This document shows positions 1-9,192 of a stretch of DNA of 64,000 nucleotides, piece by piece. Source of the DNA: Phytopythium helicoides. Its lineage: Eukaryota > Oomycota > Peronosporomycetes > Pythiales > Pythiaceae. The notes beneath the pieces are model-generated. The model was not told where the DNA came from and did not search any database. It was given only the letters and a program-made list of their open reading frames with translations. The DNA lies in NCBI GenBank assembly GCA_024867545.1, contig JANFNE010000008.1:620001-684000 (forward strand), written 5' to 3'. The position numbers and the translations under genes were made by a program. Every line of letters begins with the position of its first letter. Positions within the stretch are counted from its first letter, which is position 1.

Positions 1-817
1 TGAGTGGCTGCACACGAACCGCACCGAGGGGTGCTCCGAAGTCGCGATGAATTGTGCCGCTGCGAATGGACATCTTGCAGTGGTGCAGTGGCTGCATGAG
101 CACCGAACAGAGGGATGCACAGTCGCCGCGATGGATGAGGCGGCTCGTCACAGCCATCTTGATGTGGTGCAGTGGTTGCATGCGCACAGAAGCGAAGGCT
201 GCAGCGCAAAGGCCATGGACAACGCTGCAGGAGAAGGACACTTGGAGATGGTGCAGTGGTTGCACTCGAATCGCGTAGAAGGCTGCAGCGTTGTAGCGAT
301 GGACACTGCAGCGGCGAACGGGCATTTGCGGGTCGTCAAGTGGTTGCATCAGAACCGGCCTGAAGGATGCACGCTCAGCGCCATGGACCTCGCAGCCACC
401 AACGGCCACTTGCCAGTTGTTCGGTGGCTCCATGAGAACCGCCGAGAGGGATGCTCGTCGGCGGCAATCGACGGCGCCGCCCGCAATGGCTGGCTAGAAA
501 TCATCAAGTGGCTGCACCGACACCGGAATGACGGGTGCTCGTACCGCGCCATGGACGGCGCTGCAGCCGGCGGCCACTTTGAGATCCTATTGTTCCTGCA
601 CGAAGAGCTGCGGCGCGGGTGCAGCTCGGACGCAACGTTGCGCGCGGCAGCCGGCGACTATGCAGAGATCGTGCAGTGGCTGCTGCTGCACTACCCCCAG
701 CCGACCTCGAACGACCGCGTGCGGCGGTTTGCGCGGCAGCACAACTTCTACCTGTCGGACTGGATGCACCGGAAGCCGCCATCGCGGAGGACGCGCTCAC
801 GAGCGCGTGCGTATTGA
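1..817 (+). CDS. Ankyrin-family protein with 28-residue WLH/EGC repeats, 5' partial
   Basis: The reading frame is open from base 2, so the start lies outside the window; the ATG at 47 is internal to a repeat. Seven or more consecutive repeats of about 28 residues are visible, each of the form NGHLxVVxWLHxNRxEGCSxxAMDxAA. They end in the C-terminal cap shared by relatives in this window: a GGHFEILLFLHEE repeat, then a QHNFYLSDWMHR-like segment. Function is unknown; the family presumably forms a helical solenoid for protein binding. It faces the SOD-like gene tail to tail. Gene identity as a family member is secure; its role is not. Confidence 0.9.
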   Translation, partial: EWLHTNRTEGCSEVAMNCAAANGHLAVVQWLHEHRTEGCTVAAMDEAARHSHLDVVQWLHAHRSEGCSAKAMDNAAGEGHLEMVQWLHSNRVEGCSVVAMDTAAANGHLRVVKWLHQNRPEGCTLSAMDLAATNGHLPVVRWLHENRREGCSSAAIDGAARNGWLEIIKWLHRHRNDGCSYRAMDGAAAGGHFEILLFLHEELRRGCSSDATLRAAAGDYAEIVQWLLLHYPQPTSNDRVRRFARQHNFYLSDWMHRKPPSRRTRSRARAY

Positions 818-961
818 CCTAGCTTGCTCGTCTTGAATGTATAGATGATAAAGAAACTGATGACCACGACAACCAACGAACACGGAGGCGTGCGAAACGA
901 GAAAAATACCCATCACGATTGCGCGTGGTTAAGCGCGAGGGGAGGCGCTGCGGCGGGCAGT

Positions 962-1523
962 CTAAGCCGAGATGCCGACGACGCCGAAGGCCACGATGGC
1001 GCCAGCGTTGCCGTTCTGCAGCGAGAGCTCGTGTCCGCCCTTGCCCAGGTCGTCCTCGCCCTCGTGCACGACGATGGAGCGGCCGATGATGGAGTGCGGG
1101 CCGATGAGCTTGACCAGCTTGTCCTCGACGTGCACCTTGACAGAGCCGTCGGCGGCCACCTCGATGTTGCCGAGCGAGCCCACGCGGCGCTCCTCGTCCT
1201 CGGGAGCTCCGTGGTTCTTGCCGAACGGGTTGAACACGCCACCCAGCGCGCCGCCCGCGGGCTGCGACACGTCGCCGAACACGTTCACGTGCAGCGCGTG
1301 CTTGCCGGCGCTGAGGCCCGACAGCTCGCCCGAGATGACGGTCTTGGCGTCCTCATGCGCCTGCGTTGCCGAGCCAAAAAGCGCCGCGGTGGGGCCAAAT
1401 CGCGTCAGATTTCGGCGCGAGAGCCACCGACAGGAGCAGCAGACGCGCGCGCACCTGCGAGAGCACCAGCGAGCCGTAGACGGTCGCGTCGTCGCCGTAG
1501 AGCGTGCACACAGCCTTGGCCAT
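962..1523 (-). CDS. Cu/Zn superoxide dismutase-like protein lacking most metal ligands
   Basis: Two exons, 1455-1523 and 962-1360, flank a 94-nt intron (1361-1454; GTGCGC...GCAG, a weak donor). They encode about 155 residues, the usual length of a cytosolic Cu/Zn SOD, starting MAKAVCTLYG, with no signal peptide. The fold signature is clear: SAGKHALHVNVFGD, FNPFGKNHGAPEDEERRVGSLGN, SIIGRSIVVHEGEDDLGKGG and NAGAIVAFGVVGI. In human SOD1 numbering, His46, His71 and His120 remain. His48 is Asn, the bridging His63 is Val, His80 is Arg, Asp83 is Ser, and the disulfide cysteines 57 and 146 are absent. Dismutase activity is therefore unlikely. The intact frame suggests a retained non-enzymatic role or a recent loss of function. 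It is divergent from the next gene across 253 nt. Confidence 0.82.
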
Positions 1524-1776
1524 CTCTGCTGCTGGAGGGCGCCGGATCTATCTATCGATGTGGCAAGCCAAGTCGCAGCCACCCGAGCCAACCAAGCGCG
1601 CGAATCCGCATTTTGGCATTTGTATGCCTGTATCCTCCACATGTATTTTCCAATAAAGCCAGTGAATCGAAAGAGTGCCCTCTGATTACCATCATTCGCG
1701 TTGTGGACAAATCACGTTTCTTCTCTTTGGACTCACTCTTACGGTCTCACCCTTTCGCAGTGATCAAAAAGCCAGC

Positions 1777-3012
1777 ATGGAGCCGCTGGCGCTGCCTGGA
1801 GACGCCGAGCTGCTTCCGCTGCCTGGAGACGCCGAGCTGCTCGCGCTGCTGGTCGCGGAGCAATCTATTGACTGCTCGCTTGTCTCTCTGTCTCTCGACA
1901 CCAAGCTCGCGCGGCTCGCAGCTTCAGCGGACGAGAAACCGACGAGGAACGACGAAGCGAAGATGCCCAAGGCCAAGTATCGCGACCGGCGCAAGGAGGA
2001 GCTCGTGTACCTTCGGCAGCGCGTGTCGGAGCTCGAGCAGCAGCTGCAGTCGCTTGCTGGGGTCAGGACAGAGGCTCGGAACGAGCTGGCGGAGCTACCG
2101 TGGAGGAGCATTGCGAAAAGACAACTTGGCAAGCGGCAGCGATCGGAGGAAGAGAACCGACGACTCAAGAGGGATCTGACCGAGAGGATCATGACGAGCC
2201 AAAGATTGCATCGTCTCGTGTGCGAGGCAGTCAAGAGAGAAGACGTGGAGACGGAGACCATTGTGGCTAAGTCGACCCACAGATGGACCACGAGTGAGCT
2301 GCTCGCGGTGCAGAGGTTCGCCAGGGAGCTCAATGACGAATACGCGCGTGTGGACTGGATTCTTCGCCAGCACGAGCTCTCTAATCGTCATGAGCGGTCT
2401 AACCGCCAAGAGATCCACGACGAAGACCTCGTGTTCTCGACGGCTCAAGCAGTCCCGCTGAGTGAAGGATCTGGAGCTCTATACCTCGATCTACAGACGG
2501 CGAGCCTCATCCCGTTCCCGTTCCAGCGTGTGAGCGATGCCGTGTGGGAGACACTCAACAGACTGCTGGTCAGCAGCGACGGCTCCAATTGCGCGCATGC
2601 AGACGAGAACAAGCTACTTGTCAAGCTCGAAGGTGACAGCAATAGCATCTTTGGGTGCAGCACATTGCTAACGCTCCAACGATTCGTCGAGAAGTCACGG
2701 GTGGTTCTCGTGTGGCGGGCGTCGTGCGATGACACGGTCCAAAGCGAAAGCCTGGTCACAGAAGAGACTGGATGGTGTGTGTTCGAGTCCAGCCCTGCTC
2801 TTGGAGGCGGCACTTTGGCGCGCAGCTGTGTCCATGCAATTCCCATTCCGCGAGACGCAGGCTCCAAGTTGGATGGCAACGCGCTGCAATCGCTCAGCGA
2901 GTCCCTCGCGGTGGGGTTGACCAAGGAGTTCAAGGCCCTCAAGGCTGAGATCGAGGACGCATTGCTGGAGGAGACCGTTGACTACAACAGCAAGCTCATG
3001 TCTCGAGGATGA
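1777..3012 (+). CDS. Oomycete coiled-coil/bZIP-like protein with START-like C-terminal region (M96-like family)
   Basis: This is a 411-residue protein when started at the ATG at 1777, chosen because the paralogue at 7674-8951 begins at the same point; an upstream start at 1675 adds an unrelated leader. A basic stretch plus heptads, KYRDRRKEELVYLRQRVSEL, lies near residues 75-100 and resembles a bZIP or coiled coil. A second helical region follows. The C-terminal half (roughly residues 215-390) resembles a lipid-binding START-type fold in pattern (ETGWCVFESS, CVHAIPIPRD). Such proteins are, from memory, often labelled M96 mating-specific family in Phytophthora. Transcription-factor or lipid-sensor function is inference. 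An LPGDAELL octad is duplicated at residues 5-20. Confidence 0.72.
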   Translation: MEPLALPGDAELLPLPGDAELLALLVAEQSIDCSLVSLSLDTKLARLAASADEKPTRNDEAKMPKAKYRDRRKEELVYLRQRVSELEQQLQSLAGVRTEARNELAELPWRSIAKRQLGKRQRSEEENRRLKRDLTERIMTSQRLHRLVCEAVKREDVETETIVAKSTHRWTTSELLAVQRFARELNDEYARVDWILRQHELSNRHERSNRQEIHDEDLVFSTAQAVPLSEGSGALYLDLQTASLIPFPFQRVSDAVWETLNRLLVSSDGSNCAHADENKLLVKLEGDSNSIFGCSTLLTLQRFVEKSRVVLVWRASCDDTVQSESLVTEETGWCVFESSPALGGGTLARSCVHAIPIPRDAGSKLDGNALQSLSESLAVGLTKEFKALKAEIEDALLEETVDYNSKLMSRG

Positions 3013-3205
3013 GCGCCATGGGTTGTTGTGGCTCATGTCTCGAGGACGAGATCCACGTCTATACAGTCGGCAATGTTGATAAAGTTTCATTTCTCATGAT
3101 GGTGAGCATGCCGTGTAGTGCAAATAGCAGATCGCAGTGACGTGCTCATCATATGTTTGCGGTGACTGAGTTTGATAATTGCTAGCACTCGCCTTCGGCT
3201 CGCGG

Positions 3206-3230
3206 GTATGGCCGTGGTAAGCCCGGCATC
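3206..3230 (+). repeat. Candidate left terminal inverted repeat of the Fanzor1 element
   Basis: Within the 339-nt gap 3013-3351, this 25-mer matches the reverse complement of 5560-5582 with about two mismatches and a 2-nt gap. The shared core is GCCCGGCATC against GATGCCGGG, flanked by a TGGCC block on the other side. The two sites enclose the Fanzor1 gene, spacing about 2.35 kb. The match is short and I could not delimit target duplications, so a chance match is possible. Nothing else is recognised in this gap. Confidence 0.35.
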
Positions 3231-3351
3231 TTACGATAAAAGACGATGACTGGGAATGGAACCCAGTGAAAATGCAACAATGCCTGAGTATACAGTGCTA
3301 TCTGCGGGCAACGCTGAGCGCACCTGCAGACACTTTGTGGCCCCTGATGTG

Positions 3352-5220
3352 TTAAGTTGGCGCTCGGCAAAAAGCGTTAGGTCTTGGTTGACCACGGAGC
3401 ATGTTGAGGAGAAGCATCAGCATGTTCTTCGAGGCGTTGACGTCGCGGTTCACAGTAGTACCAAAACAGCCATTGGATCGACAATGGAGCACACTATAAA
3501 CCTTGCACGTCCGCCATTCCTTGTCCGTGCTGTTCTTGACCTTGCAGAGTCGGAGACTGTACTGGTTTTCTAGCTGCCGGTGGCAACGTTTATGAAGCTT
3601 GCTGGTGCGAAACTCATCAATCGATTGCAAACGACAGTAGTTTCTCAATGTGTGCTCGAGTCTCTTGACCGGCCCCGCGGGGCACTTCTTGATGAGTCCA
3701 GAGTAATCGGTATTGCTCCAATCTCCAAATCCAACCACCGTTCGCCTGCCTGCTTGCTGGGTCAGTCTCCGACATAGTTCATGAAGCTTCTTCTGCGCAA
3801 AGATGTACCGTCCAAAACGCAGGTTGCGGAATCCCCTCGTCCGTGAAAATCCTAGCAGGTTTTCCATACGTGGAATAACGTATCGTGTGTACGTTTCCAG
3901 CAACTCGAGCGACGCGGTCTTCTTCGATGGCATCTGACGCTCGGCCGCCAAAAAGTCGGGCCGCAGCTCCTTCCAGCAAGTTATCTTCTGGTTGCTCTTG
4001 TGGTAGCGAGCATCCACGTAGAACTCACGAGAAGAGCAGTGGATAGTCTCGCCATCCTGGTTGGTTGCTACAAAAAGATCTCGTCTGCCAGGATCTAGGC
4101 CCCACATGACATCGTAGTCTTCTTCCCGAAGTGGGTGGTCTGTCGCCGGATGGGTTTTCCGCATGACGATGCTGACAGCCTTTCCGTCCGTCACGATCTC
4201 TCCTGCGAACTTCTTGTTGGCTGTTTCAAACTTCTCGATATTGAAGAGACTGTGCCACCATTCGTCTGCGACAGCATTCCAATCGTCACCTAGAGGAGGC
4301 ACGCGAACACCAGCACGTAGAAGTAGGCTGCGGAGCGCCGTCTTGCACATCTTGAAGTGCGAGCACTTGAACCCATTCTTTGTCGGCAGGAGACTGAACG
4401 TGCCGACCTCTGGGATGTCCTGTCGATGCTGAAATCGCCGATTCCTCTCCTCAATGTCGGTTAGAATCATGTAGGTGAGAGGAAGCAATCTGTTAGCCTC
4501 GTCGGACAAGTAGCCGCTCTCGTTGCGCGGGATCTGCTCTCGCCAAGCCTGCACCTCGGTATCGTTGCCGTTGTAGACAGGGTCCAGGATGCTCTTGATC
4601 ATGACGTAGGCCTCAGCACCATTCAAGTCATAGACCCGCTTGATGTGACGGTGAAAGCGACGGTAGAAGTTGCGTACGATCGCGTTCTTGGTGTTAGTGG
4701 CCATCATTTGGGCTGCGTTCTGCTGCCACCCAGCGGTAATCTGCCGGTTGCTTGCACGTCGAGCGTCCTCACCTCGCCAAGTGTTGTACAGCGTGACTGA
4801 TTGCTGGAATGCAGGAGACCCAAGTGTGGAGTTGGCGTTGCAAACACACGATAGGCATCTGTAGAAGAAGACCTGGTTGAGTGGCTCCACTGCATCGCCC
4901 AGCTGACACATCCGCACGGCGTGGATGTTGGCGAGGACGTAAGCCTCCAGCACGGCCTGGTCCATATCCGCCAGCACGGACTCCCACGGCAAAGTCATGG
5001 CCTCATCGCTCTTGCAAAACGCCTTGAGCGACGTCTTGACGCACACAAGCGAGGATTTGGCGTTAGCTGCGTCACGAGCTTCGACTTCGGCTCGTCGCCT
5101 CTTTGACTGACTCTTGCGTGGTTTTGCACTGCGCTTCTTCCTTTTAGACCTAGCACCGCCTGACGTCGGACCAGCTGCACGTGTTGTCTTGGACCGACCT
5201 CGTCGAGTTGTGGAAGCTGT
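3352..5220 (-). CDS. Fanzor1-type RNA-guided nuclease (eukaryotic TnpB homologue)
   Basis: The frame is open from 5220 to 3352. It has no ATG before 4998; an ATG at 5224 would join the frame through a single-base indel, so the N-terminus is unresolved. The N-terminal 50 residues are strongly basic (RSKRKKRSAKPRKSQSKRRR), a likely nuclear signal. Counting from codon 5046, RuvC-I is at GLDPGRRDLF (D318). The Fanzor hallmark VVGFGDWS is at 437-444, followed by KKCPAGPVKRL and FRTSKL. RuvC-III is NRDVNASKNM (D535). A zinc-ribbon remnant is present (CH near 488, C522, C527), with His where the first Cys usually sits. Fanzor proteins are RNA-guided DNA endonucleases carried by transposons. About 585-620 residues, normal for Fanzor1, and probably full length. 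Confidence 0.85.
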   Translation of the reverse strand, partial: TASTTRRGRSKTTRAAGPTSGGARSKRKKRSAKPRKSQSKRRRAEVEARDAANAKSSLVCVKTSLKAFCKSDEAMTLPWESVLADMDQAVLEAYVLANIHAVRMCQLGDAVEPLNQVFFYRCLSCVCNANSTLGSPAFQQSVTLYNTWRGEDARRASNRQITAGWQQNAAQMMATNTKNAIVRNFYRRFHRHIKRVYDLNGAEAYVMIKSILDPVYNGNDTEVQAWREQIPRNESGYLSDEANRLLPLTYMILTDIEERNRRFQHRQDIPEVGTFSLLPTKNGFKCSHFKMCKTALRSLLLRAGVRVPPLGDDWNAVADEWWHSLFNIEKFETANKKFAGEIVTDGKAVSIVMRKTHPATDHPLREEDYDVMWGLDPGRRDLFVATNQDGETIHCSSREFYVDARYHKSNQKITCWKELRPDFLAAERQMPSKKTASLELLETYTRYVIPRMENLLGFSRTRGFRNLRFGRYIFAQKKLHELCRRLTQQAGRRTVVGFGDWSNTDYSGLIKKCPAGPVKRLEHTLRNYCRLQSIDEFRTSKLHKRCHRQLENQYSLRLCKVKNSTDKEWRTCKVYSVLHCRSNGCFGTTVNRDVNASKNMLMLLLNMLRGQPRPNAFCRAPT

Positions 5221-5559
5221 TCATGCCTGTTTACGTGTATGCAGGCAGAGCTGCAAAGGCCGCTTTACTAGCTTGCCGTGGCTCATGATGGAGCTCTGGA
5301 GATGCTTCCTATGGTATCTTCAACAGCAATACGAAGTGTCAATGCAGTGCTGTTGTCATCGCTGGGGGAGGGAGGGCATCGCGCAACCCGCTGAACTGCG
5401 CTGCCAGCTTGTCAATTGGGGCAGTACCGTAACGACAGGTTTATTTAGTTTCACGTCTCCTTTTCCACGTTTTCCGGTTGAGTGAGAGTTGATGTCGATC
5501 ATGTGATGAGAAGGGTGAATGTAGAAATGGAGGGTTTTGTGGCCATCTACCACAGCGCC

Positions 5560-5582
5560 GATGCCGGGTACCCCGGCCATTC
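5560..5582 (-). repeat. Candidate right terminal inverted repeat of the Fanzor1 element
   Basis: Partner of 3206-3230, read in inverted orientation. It contains GATGCCGGG followed by a TACC and GGCCAT block. It lies in the 398-nt gap between the Fanzor1 5' end and the 3' end of the next ankyrin gene. The rest of that gap shows no gene. Confidence 0.35.
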
Positions 5583-5618
5583 AAATTGCTTCAAGACGAT
5601 TGCGAACAACCCTACTAA

Positions 5619-7445
5619 TCACCACTCAGCTCTCGGAAACCCATTGCTCACAAGCCAGTCAAGGCAGTAACGATCGTAATCCCGCGCGGTAAGGTACAGC
5701 TGGCGCTTGTTCATCGTACTCTTGTGGTGGCGGAACACCCACTGCAGGATCTCCATGTGGCTGCAGTAAATCGATCGGATCGACACGTCCGACGTCACTG
5801 GTGCCATATTTTTGCTTGTCAGGTATAGGATCACATCGAAGTGACCACGAAGCGAGGCACGCTCCAATGCTCGACTCGTGCATCCTCGCGAATAGGACCT
5901 TTCCAGCCACTGGATGACGTCGAGGCGTCCGGTGCCCGCAGCGTTATCGATCGCTGCACTTGTACATCCTTCTTTACGATGTTCATGGAGCCACCTCATC
6001 ACTTTGAAGTGTGCCTCTTTGGCTGCTTCGTCGATCGCCTTGGTTGTACACCCCTCCGTTCGATTGTGATGAAGCCACATCACCACTGCTAAGTGCCCGC
6101 CAGCTGCAGCAGAATCCATTGCAGCGGTTGTGCAGCCCTCGGTACGATTCGCGTGCAACCACTGAACGATGCCCAAACATCCTTTACTCGCCGCACCATC
6201 CATTGCAGCTTTTGTGCACCCGTCCGAGCGGTTCTCATGTAACCACTGGACGATGTCCAAGTGATTCTCTTTAGCAGCCCCATCCATTGCCTTCGTAGTG
6301 CAGCCTTCTTTGCGGTGCTCGTGCAACCACTGCACCATCTTCAGATGGCCGTTTGAAGCAGCTCCATTCATTGCGTTGATCGTGCATCCTTCACTCCGGT
6401 TGGAATGCAGCCACTCGACAACATCGAGGTGTCCATTGGCTGCTGCACCGTCCATCGCTTTCACAGTGCATCCTTCTGCACGATTTTCATGCAGCCACTT
6501 GACGACTTCCAGGTGGCCATTCTCCGCAGCCTTGTCCATGGCAGCGGGAGTCCACAGCGTCGCGTCGCTCCCGTGACTCCTGACCTCGTTCAGCCACTTC
6601 AGAACGTCGAGTTTCCCACTTGTAGCAGCTCCTGTCACTGCCTTGCTCGTGCACTTGGCTCCATGCTCGTGCAGCCACTTGGCGACTTCCAAGTGTCCTT
6701 TAGCCGCGGCATCGTCCAGGTAAATGTAGCGTAGCGACTTGAAGCAGTGCTGGTGAATGTATTGCAGGGCCTCAAGATGTCCGCCACTTGCAGCATTGGC
6801 GATGGCCTGAATTGTGCACTCGCCCGGGATCGTGCGCAGCCAGCGTATCATGTCCATGTCTCCATGGATTGCGGCCTCATCCAGCAGACAGAGCTTCTTG
6901 CCCATCATAGTGCAGTTCACGAGCCACCGCGCGATCGCCGGGTGGTTATGGCGCACGGCGTAGCGCAGCTCTGCCGCGCCGAAGAACGTCCGGCGGTGGC
7001 AATGCTTGTAGAGCCACTGCAAGATGTGCAAGTGTCCGAACTTGGCCGCGACCTCCACGGCCCTCGTGATAGCCGTCTGCGACTCGTACTCGTCCACGAG
7101 CCACTGCAGCACCTCGAGGTGTCCATTTTCGGCCGCGGCCACGGTTCCTCTCGAGAACTGCGAGGCTCGGTACAGCGGCTCGTCCTTGGCCCATTCGTGC
7201 GGGTGCAGCTCTTCCCGGATCGCCAGGCGCTTGAGCAGTGGCAGACTCCCAGTCGCGCAGGCGCGAGGGATCGTCCAGAGCGCCGAGTAGTCGAGCAGCG
7301 AGTCCAGCAGGTCGAGCACGTGCGGCAGGAAGGCGATGGACGGCGTGGAGCGCGCTAGGAACGCGACGCTAGCCAGCAGCGGCACGCGCGGCGGCCGCTC
7401 AAACTCGTAGGGCTCCAGTAGCGGCGCCACCAGCGGGTCCTCCAT
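5619..7445 (-). CDS. Ankyrin-family protein, intact, eight tandem 28-residue repeats
   Basis: 608 residues from the ATG at 7445, which sits directly before the N-terminal cap (MEDPLVAPLLEPYEF). An alternative upstream start at 7601 gives a leader not seen in paralogues. The N-terminal 130 residues are helical, with the family pattern LPHVLDLLDSLLDYSALW. Diverged repeats follow, including the WGANEL-equivalent FFGAAELRYAV. Then come eight near-perfect 28-residue units (NGHLEVVKWLHENRAEGCTVKAMDGAA type). The C-terminal cap contains YDRYCLDWLVSNGF. No catalytic domain is present; a protein-binding role is inferred. Confidence 0.93.
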   Translation of the reverse strand: MEDPLVAPLLEPYEFERPPRVPLLASVAFLARSTPSIAFLPHVLDLLDSLLDYSALWTIPRACATGSLPLLKRLAIREELHPHEWAKDEPLYRASQFSRGTVAAAENGHLEVLQWLVDEYESQTAITRAVEVAAKFGHLHILQWLYKHCHRRTFFGAAELRYAVRHNHPAIARWLVNCTMMGKKLCLLDEAAIHGDMDMIRWLRTIPGECTIQAIANAASGGHLEALQYIHQHCFKSLRYIYLDDAAAKGHLEVAKWLHEHGAKCTSKAVTGAATSGKLDVLKWLNEVRSHGSDATLWTPAAMDKAAENGHLEVVKWLHENRAEGCTVKAMDGAAANGHLDVVEWLHSNRSEGCTINAMNGAASNGHLKMVQWLHEHRKEGCTTKAMDGAAKENHLDIVQWLHENRSDGCTKAAMDGAASKGCLGIVQWLHANRTEGCTTAAMDSAAAGGHLAVVMWLHHNRTEGCTTKAIDEAAKEAHFKVMRWLHEHRKEGCTSAAIDNAAGTGRLDVIQWLERSYSRGCTSRALERASLRGHFDVILYLTSKNMAPVTSDVSIRSIYCSHMEILQWVFRHHKSTMNKRQLYLTARDYDRYCLDWLVSNGFPRAEW

Positions 7446-7673
7446 GCCTTTGGGGCTCGTGACCACTTGGCGAATGAGCGAGTGTCGGGCAGGAGCAGTT
7501 GAGATCTGAGATTGTACCCATACGTCACTTTTGACTATGATAATGTATGGATGAACGGCTTGTGCAATGATTTGGATGCCAAGCAGATGATGGCGAGGCA
7601 AGGTGAAGTGGCCTCATCACGGCTTGGCGATCTTTGGGCCAAATAACTTCAGAGGAGATGCCTTTAAGTACAT

Positions 7674-8951
7674 CTAGGAGACGCCGTCGGACTCGGCGAC
7701 CTTTTTCTCGTACTGCATCGCCTCGTGGAGCAGCTTATCCTCGATGCAGCCCTTTATGGCCTTGAGGTCGTTGGCGAGCGAGCCCATGATCAGGTCAGCG
7801 AGGTTGCACACCTCCTGCTTGCTGTGTGACCGGATAGGATCCTTGGCGATGGGAATGATGTGCACACAGCCGCGGACAATAGTCCCCGCGCTCGCACCTG
7901 ATGAGCTGGGCTCGAATACACACCACCCGGTCGAGTCGGTGATCAAGTTGGGGCTCTGGCATGGGTCGTCGCCGATCCCTCGCCAGACGATGACCATCCG
8001 GTTCTTCTCCTCAAACTTCTCGAGAACGAGCAAACAGCTTCCTTCACGGCCAGACACCTCCGGGTTGATTAAGCCCCCGCGGCTGTAGTTTGGTAACTTC
8101 ATGACGAGGCGGCTGTCGTTATCTCTCTCGATGTCGACTCCAGCGCGTTGTGAGAGCAAGCTGCCGTGCACAAACAGCGATCGGAAGCTTGGCCACGCAG
8201 TGTCACGCACACGGTCGAATGGGAACGGGATCATGCTCATGCTCTCCAGGTCCAGGTAAATCTCTTCGCTGCCGGGACTTAGTGGGACTGCCTTGACGAA
8301 CGCAAACCCCAACTCTTCATCGGGGACCACTCTTAGCTCCTCACGGCGTTGCCGCTTCCGTAGCTCCAGATCCTGCAGTATCGAGTCCAGTCGCGCGTAC
8401 TCGGTATGCACTTCTTTAGAGAGCTGTTGCACCTCTATCAGGTCCTGCGGACCCCACATCAGTCGGTTGTTGCATGGAGCCTTTTGCGCGTTCTGCCCCC
8501 TCGCGCTTTCGTATACCACCGCCTGCAGCCGTTGAGCAGCCATGACGTAGTCCTCCAGCACCTTCTTGAGCTTCAGGTTCTCTGCCTCCGCTCTCTGGCG
8601 CTTGCTTTGCTGGCGCAGCGCAATGCACCGCCACGAGAGGTCCATCAGCTCGCTCTCGGCCCTATCTCGCGGCCTTTTGACCGGTTCCTTGCCCACCAGC
8701 ACCTGCAGCTGGCCCTCCAGCTCGCTCGCGCGCTGGCGGAGGTACTGCAGCTCCTCCCTCTTCCTGTCGCGGTGCCTGGCGCGTGTCTTGGGCGGCGACT
8801 CGTCGCTCGGCTTCTCCTGCGCCGTTCTCGGCCGCGACGCCGCGGATTTCGCCGCAGTCTGCGGTTGCTGCAGTGCGTCGGCGTCGAGTGCGAAGATCTC
8901 GAGCGGCGCGTGGGCCGCGAGCAGCGCGTCGAGCTCCAGCAGCGCGTCCAT
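7674..8951 (-). CDS. Oomycete coiled-coil/bZIP-like protein with START-like region, paralogue of 1777-3012
   Basis: 425 residues from the ATG at 8951. Same architecture as the gene at 1777. A basic/leucine-rich coiled coil (RARHRDRKREELQYLRQRAS) lies near residue 60. A helical segment (SWRCIALRQQSKRQRAEAENLKLKK) follows. The C-terminal region has AVPLSPGSEEIYLDLESMSM, STGWCVFEPSS and CVHIIPIAKDP. The START-like assignment is pattern-based only. Its 5' end lies about 120 nt from the edge of the broken Fanzor2 element, so that element's 3' end faces this gene's promoter. Confidence 0.75.
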   Translation of the reverse strand: MDALLELDALLAAHAPLEIFALDADALQQPQTAAKSAASRPRTAQEKPSDESPPKTRARHRDRKREELQYLRQRASELEGQLQVLVGKEPVKRPRDRAESELMDLSWRCIALRQQSKRQRAEAENLKLKKVLEDYVMAAQRLQAVVYESARGQNAQKAPCNNRLMWGPQDLIEVQQLSKEVHTEYARLDSILQDLELRKRQRREELRVVPDEELGFAFVKAVPLSPGSEEIYLDLESMSMIPFPFDRVRDTAWPSFRSLFVHGSLLSQRAGVDIERDNDSRLVMKLPNYSRGGLINPEVSGREGSCLLVLEKFEEKNRMVIVWRGIGDDPCQSPNLITDSTGWCVFEPSSSGASAGTIVRGCVHIIPIAKDPIRSHSKQEVCNLADLIMGSLANDLKAIKGCIEDKLLHEAMQYEKKVAESDGVS

Positions 8952-9074
8952 GAAGTCCTCTCTAGCTGCTTGCGGAATGACGCTCCATGCGCCGACTTTC
9001 TGAAGCTGATTGTGGCAATCGCGTCAGCCGTAATGCACGCTATACCGAGGGAGTGTAAGCGCAACCCACCACAA

Positions 9075-9192
9075 GCCTATATAGAGGGCCTTTAACGCCT
9101 GAGAAAAGCTGTACCTACTGACATACTGTAGCTACTGCCTCTCAGACAGGTCTCCTCTCGGCAAAGGCATGCCGATTTGGTCGCTGCGATCA
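9075..9192 (-). ncRNA. Candidate Fanzor2 3' guide-RNA scaffold, copy 1
   Basis: The non-coding stretch after the Fanzor2 stop codon is strongly conserved with 20048-20155, apart from a small internal difference. It contains a CTGAG...CTCAG inverted pair that could close a hairpin, plus GGCATGCC. TnpB and Fanzor guide scaffolds are typically made from the element's 3' end, with the guide lying just beyond it. That this one is transcribed is inference. Confidence 0.3.

Noticed and set aside
845..2179. Long plus-strand open frame of 444 codons
   Set aside because: It lies antisense to the SOD-like gene and overlaps the coiled-coil/START gene in another frame; composition is that of a GC-rich shadow.
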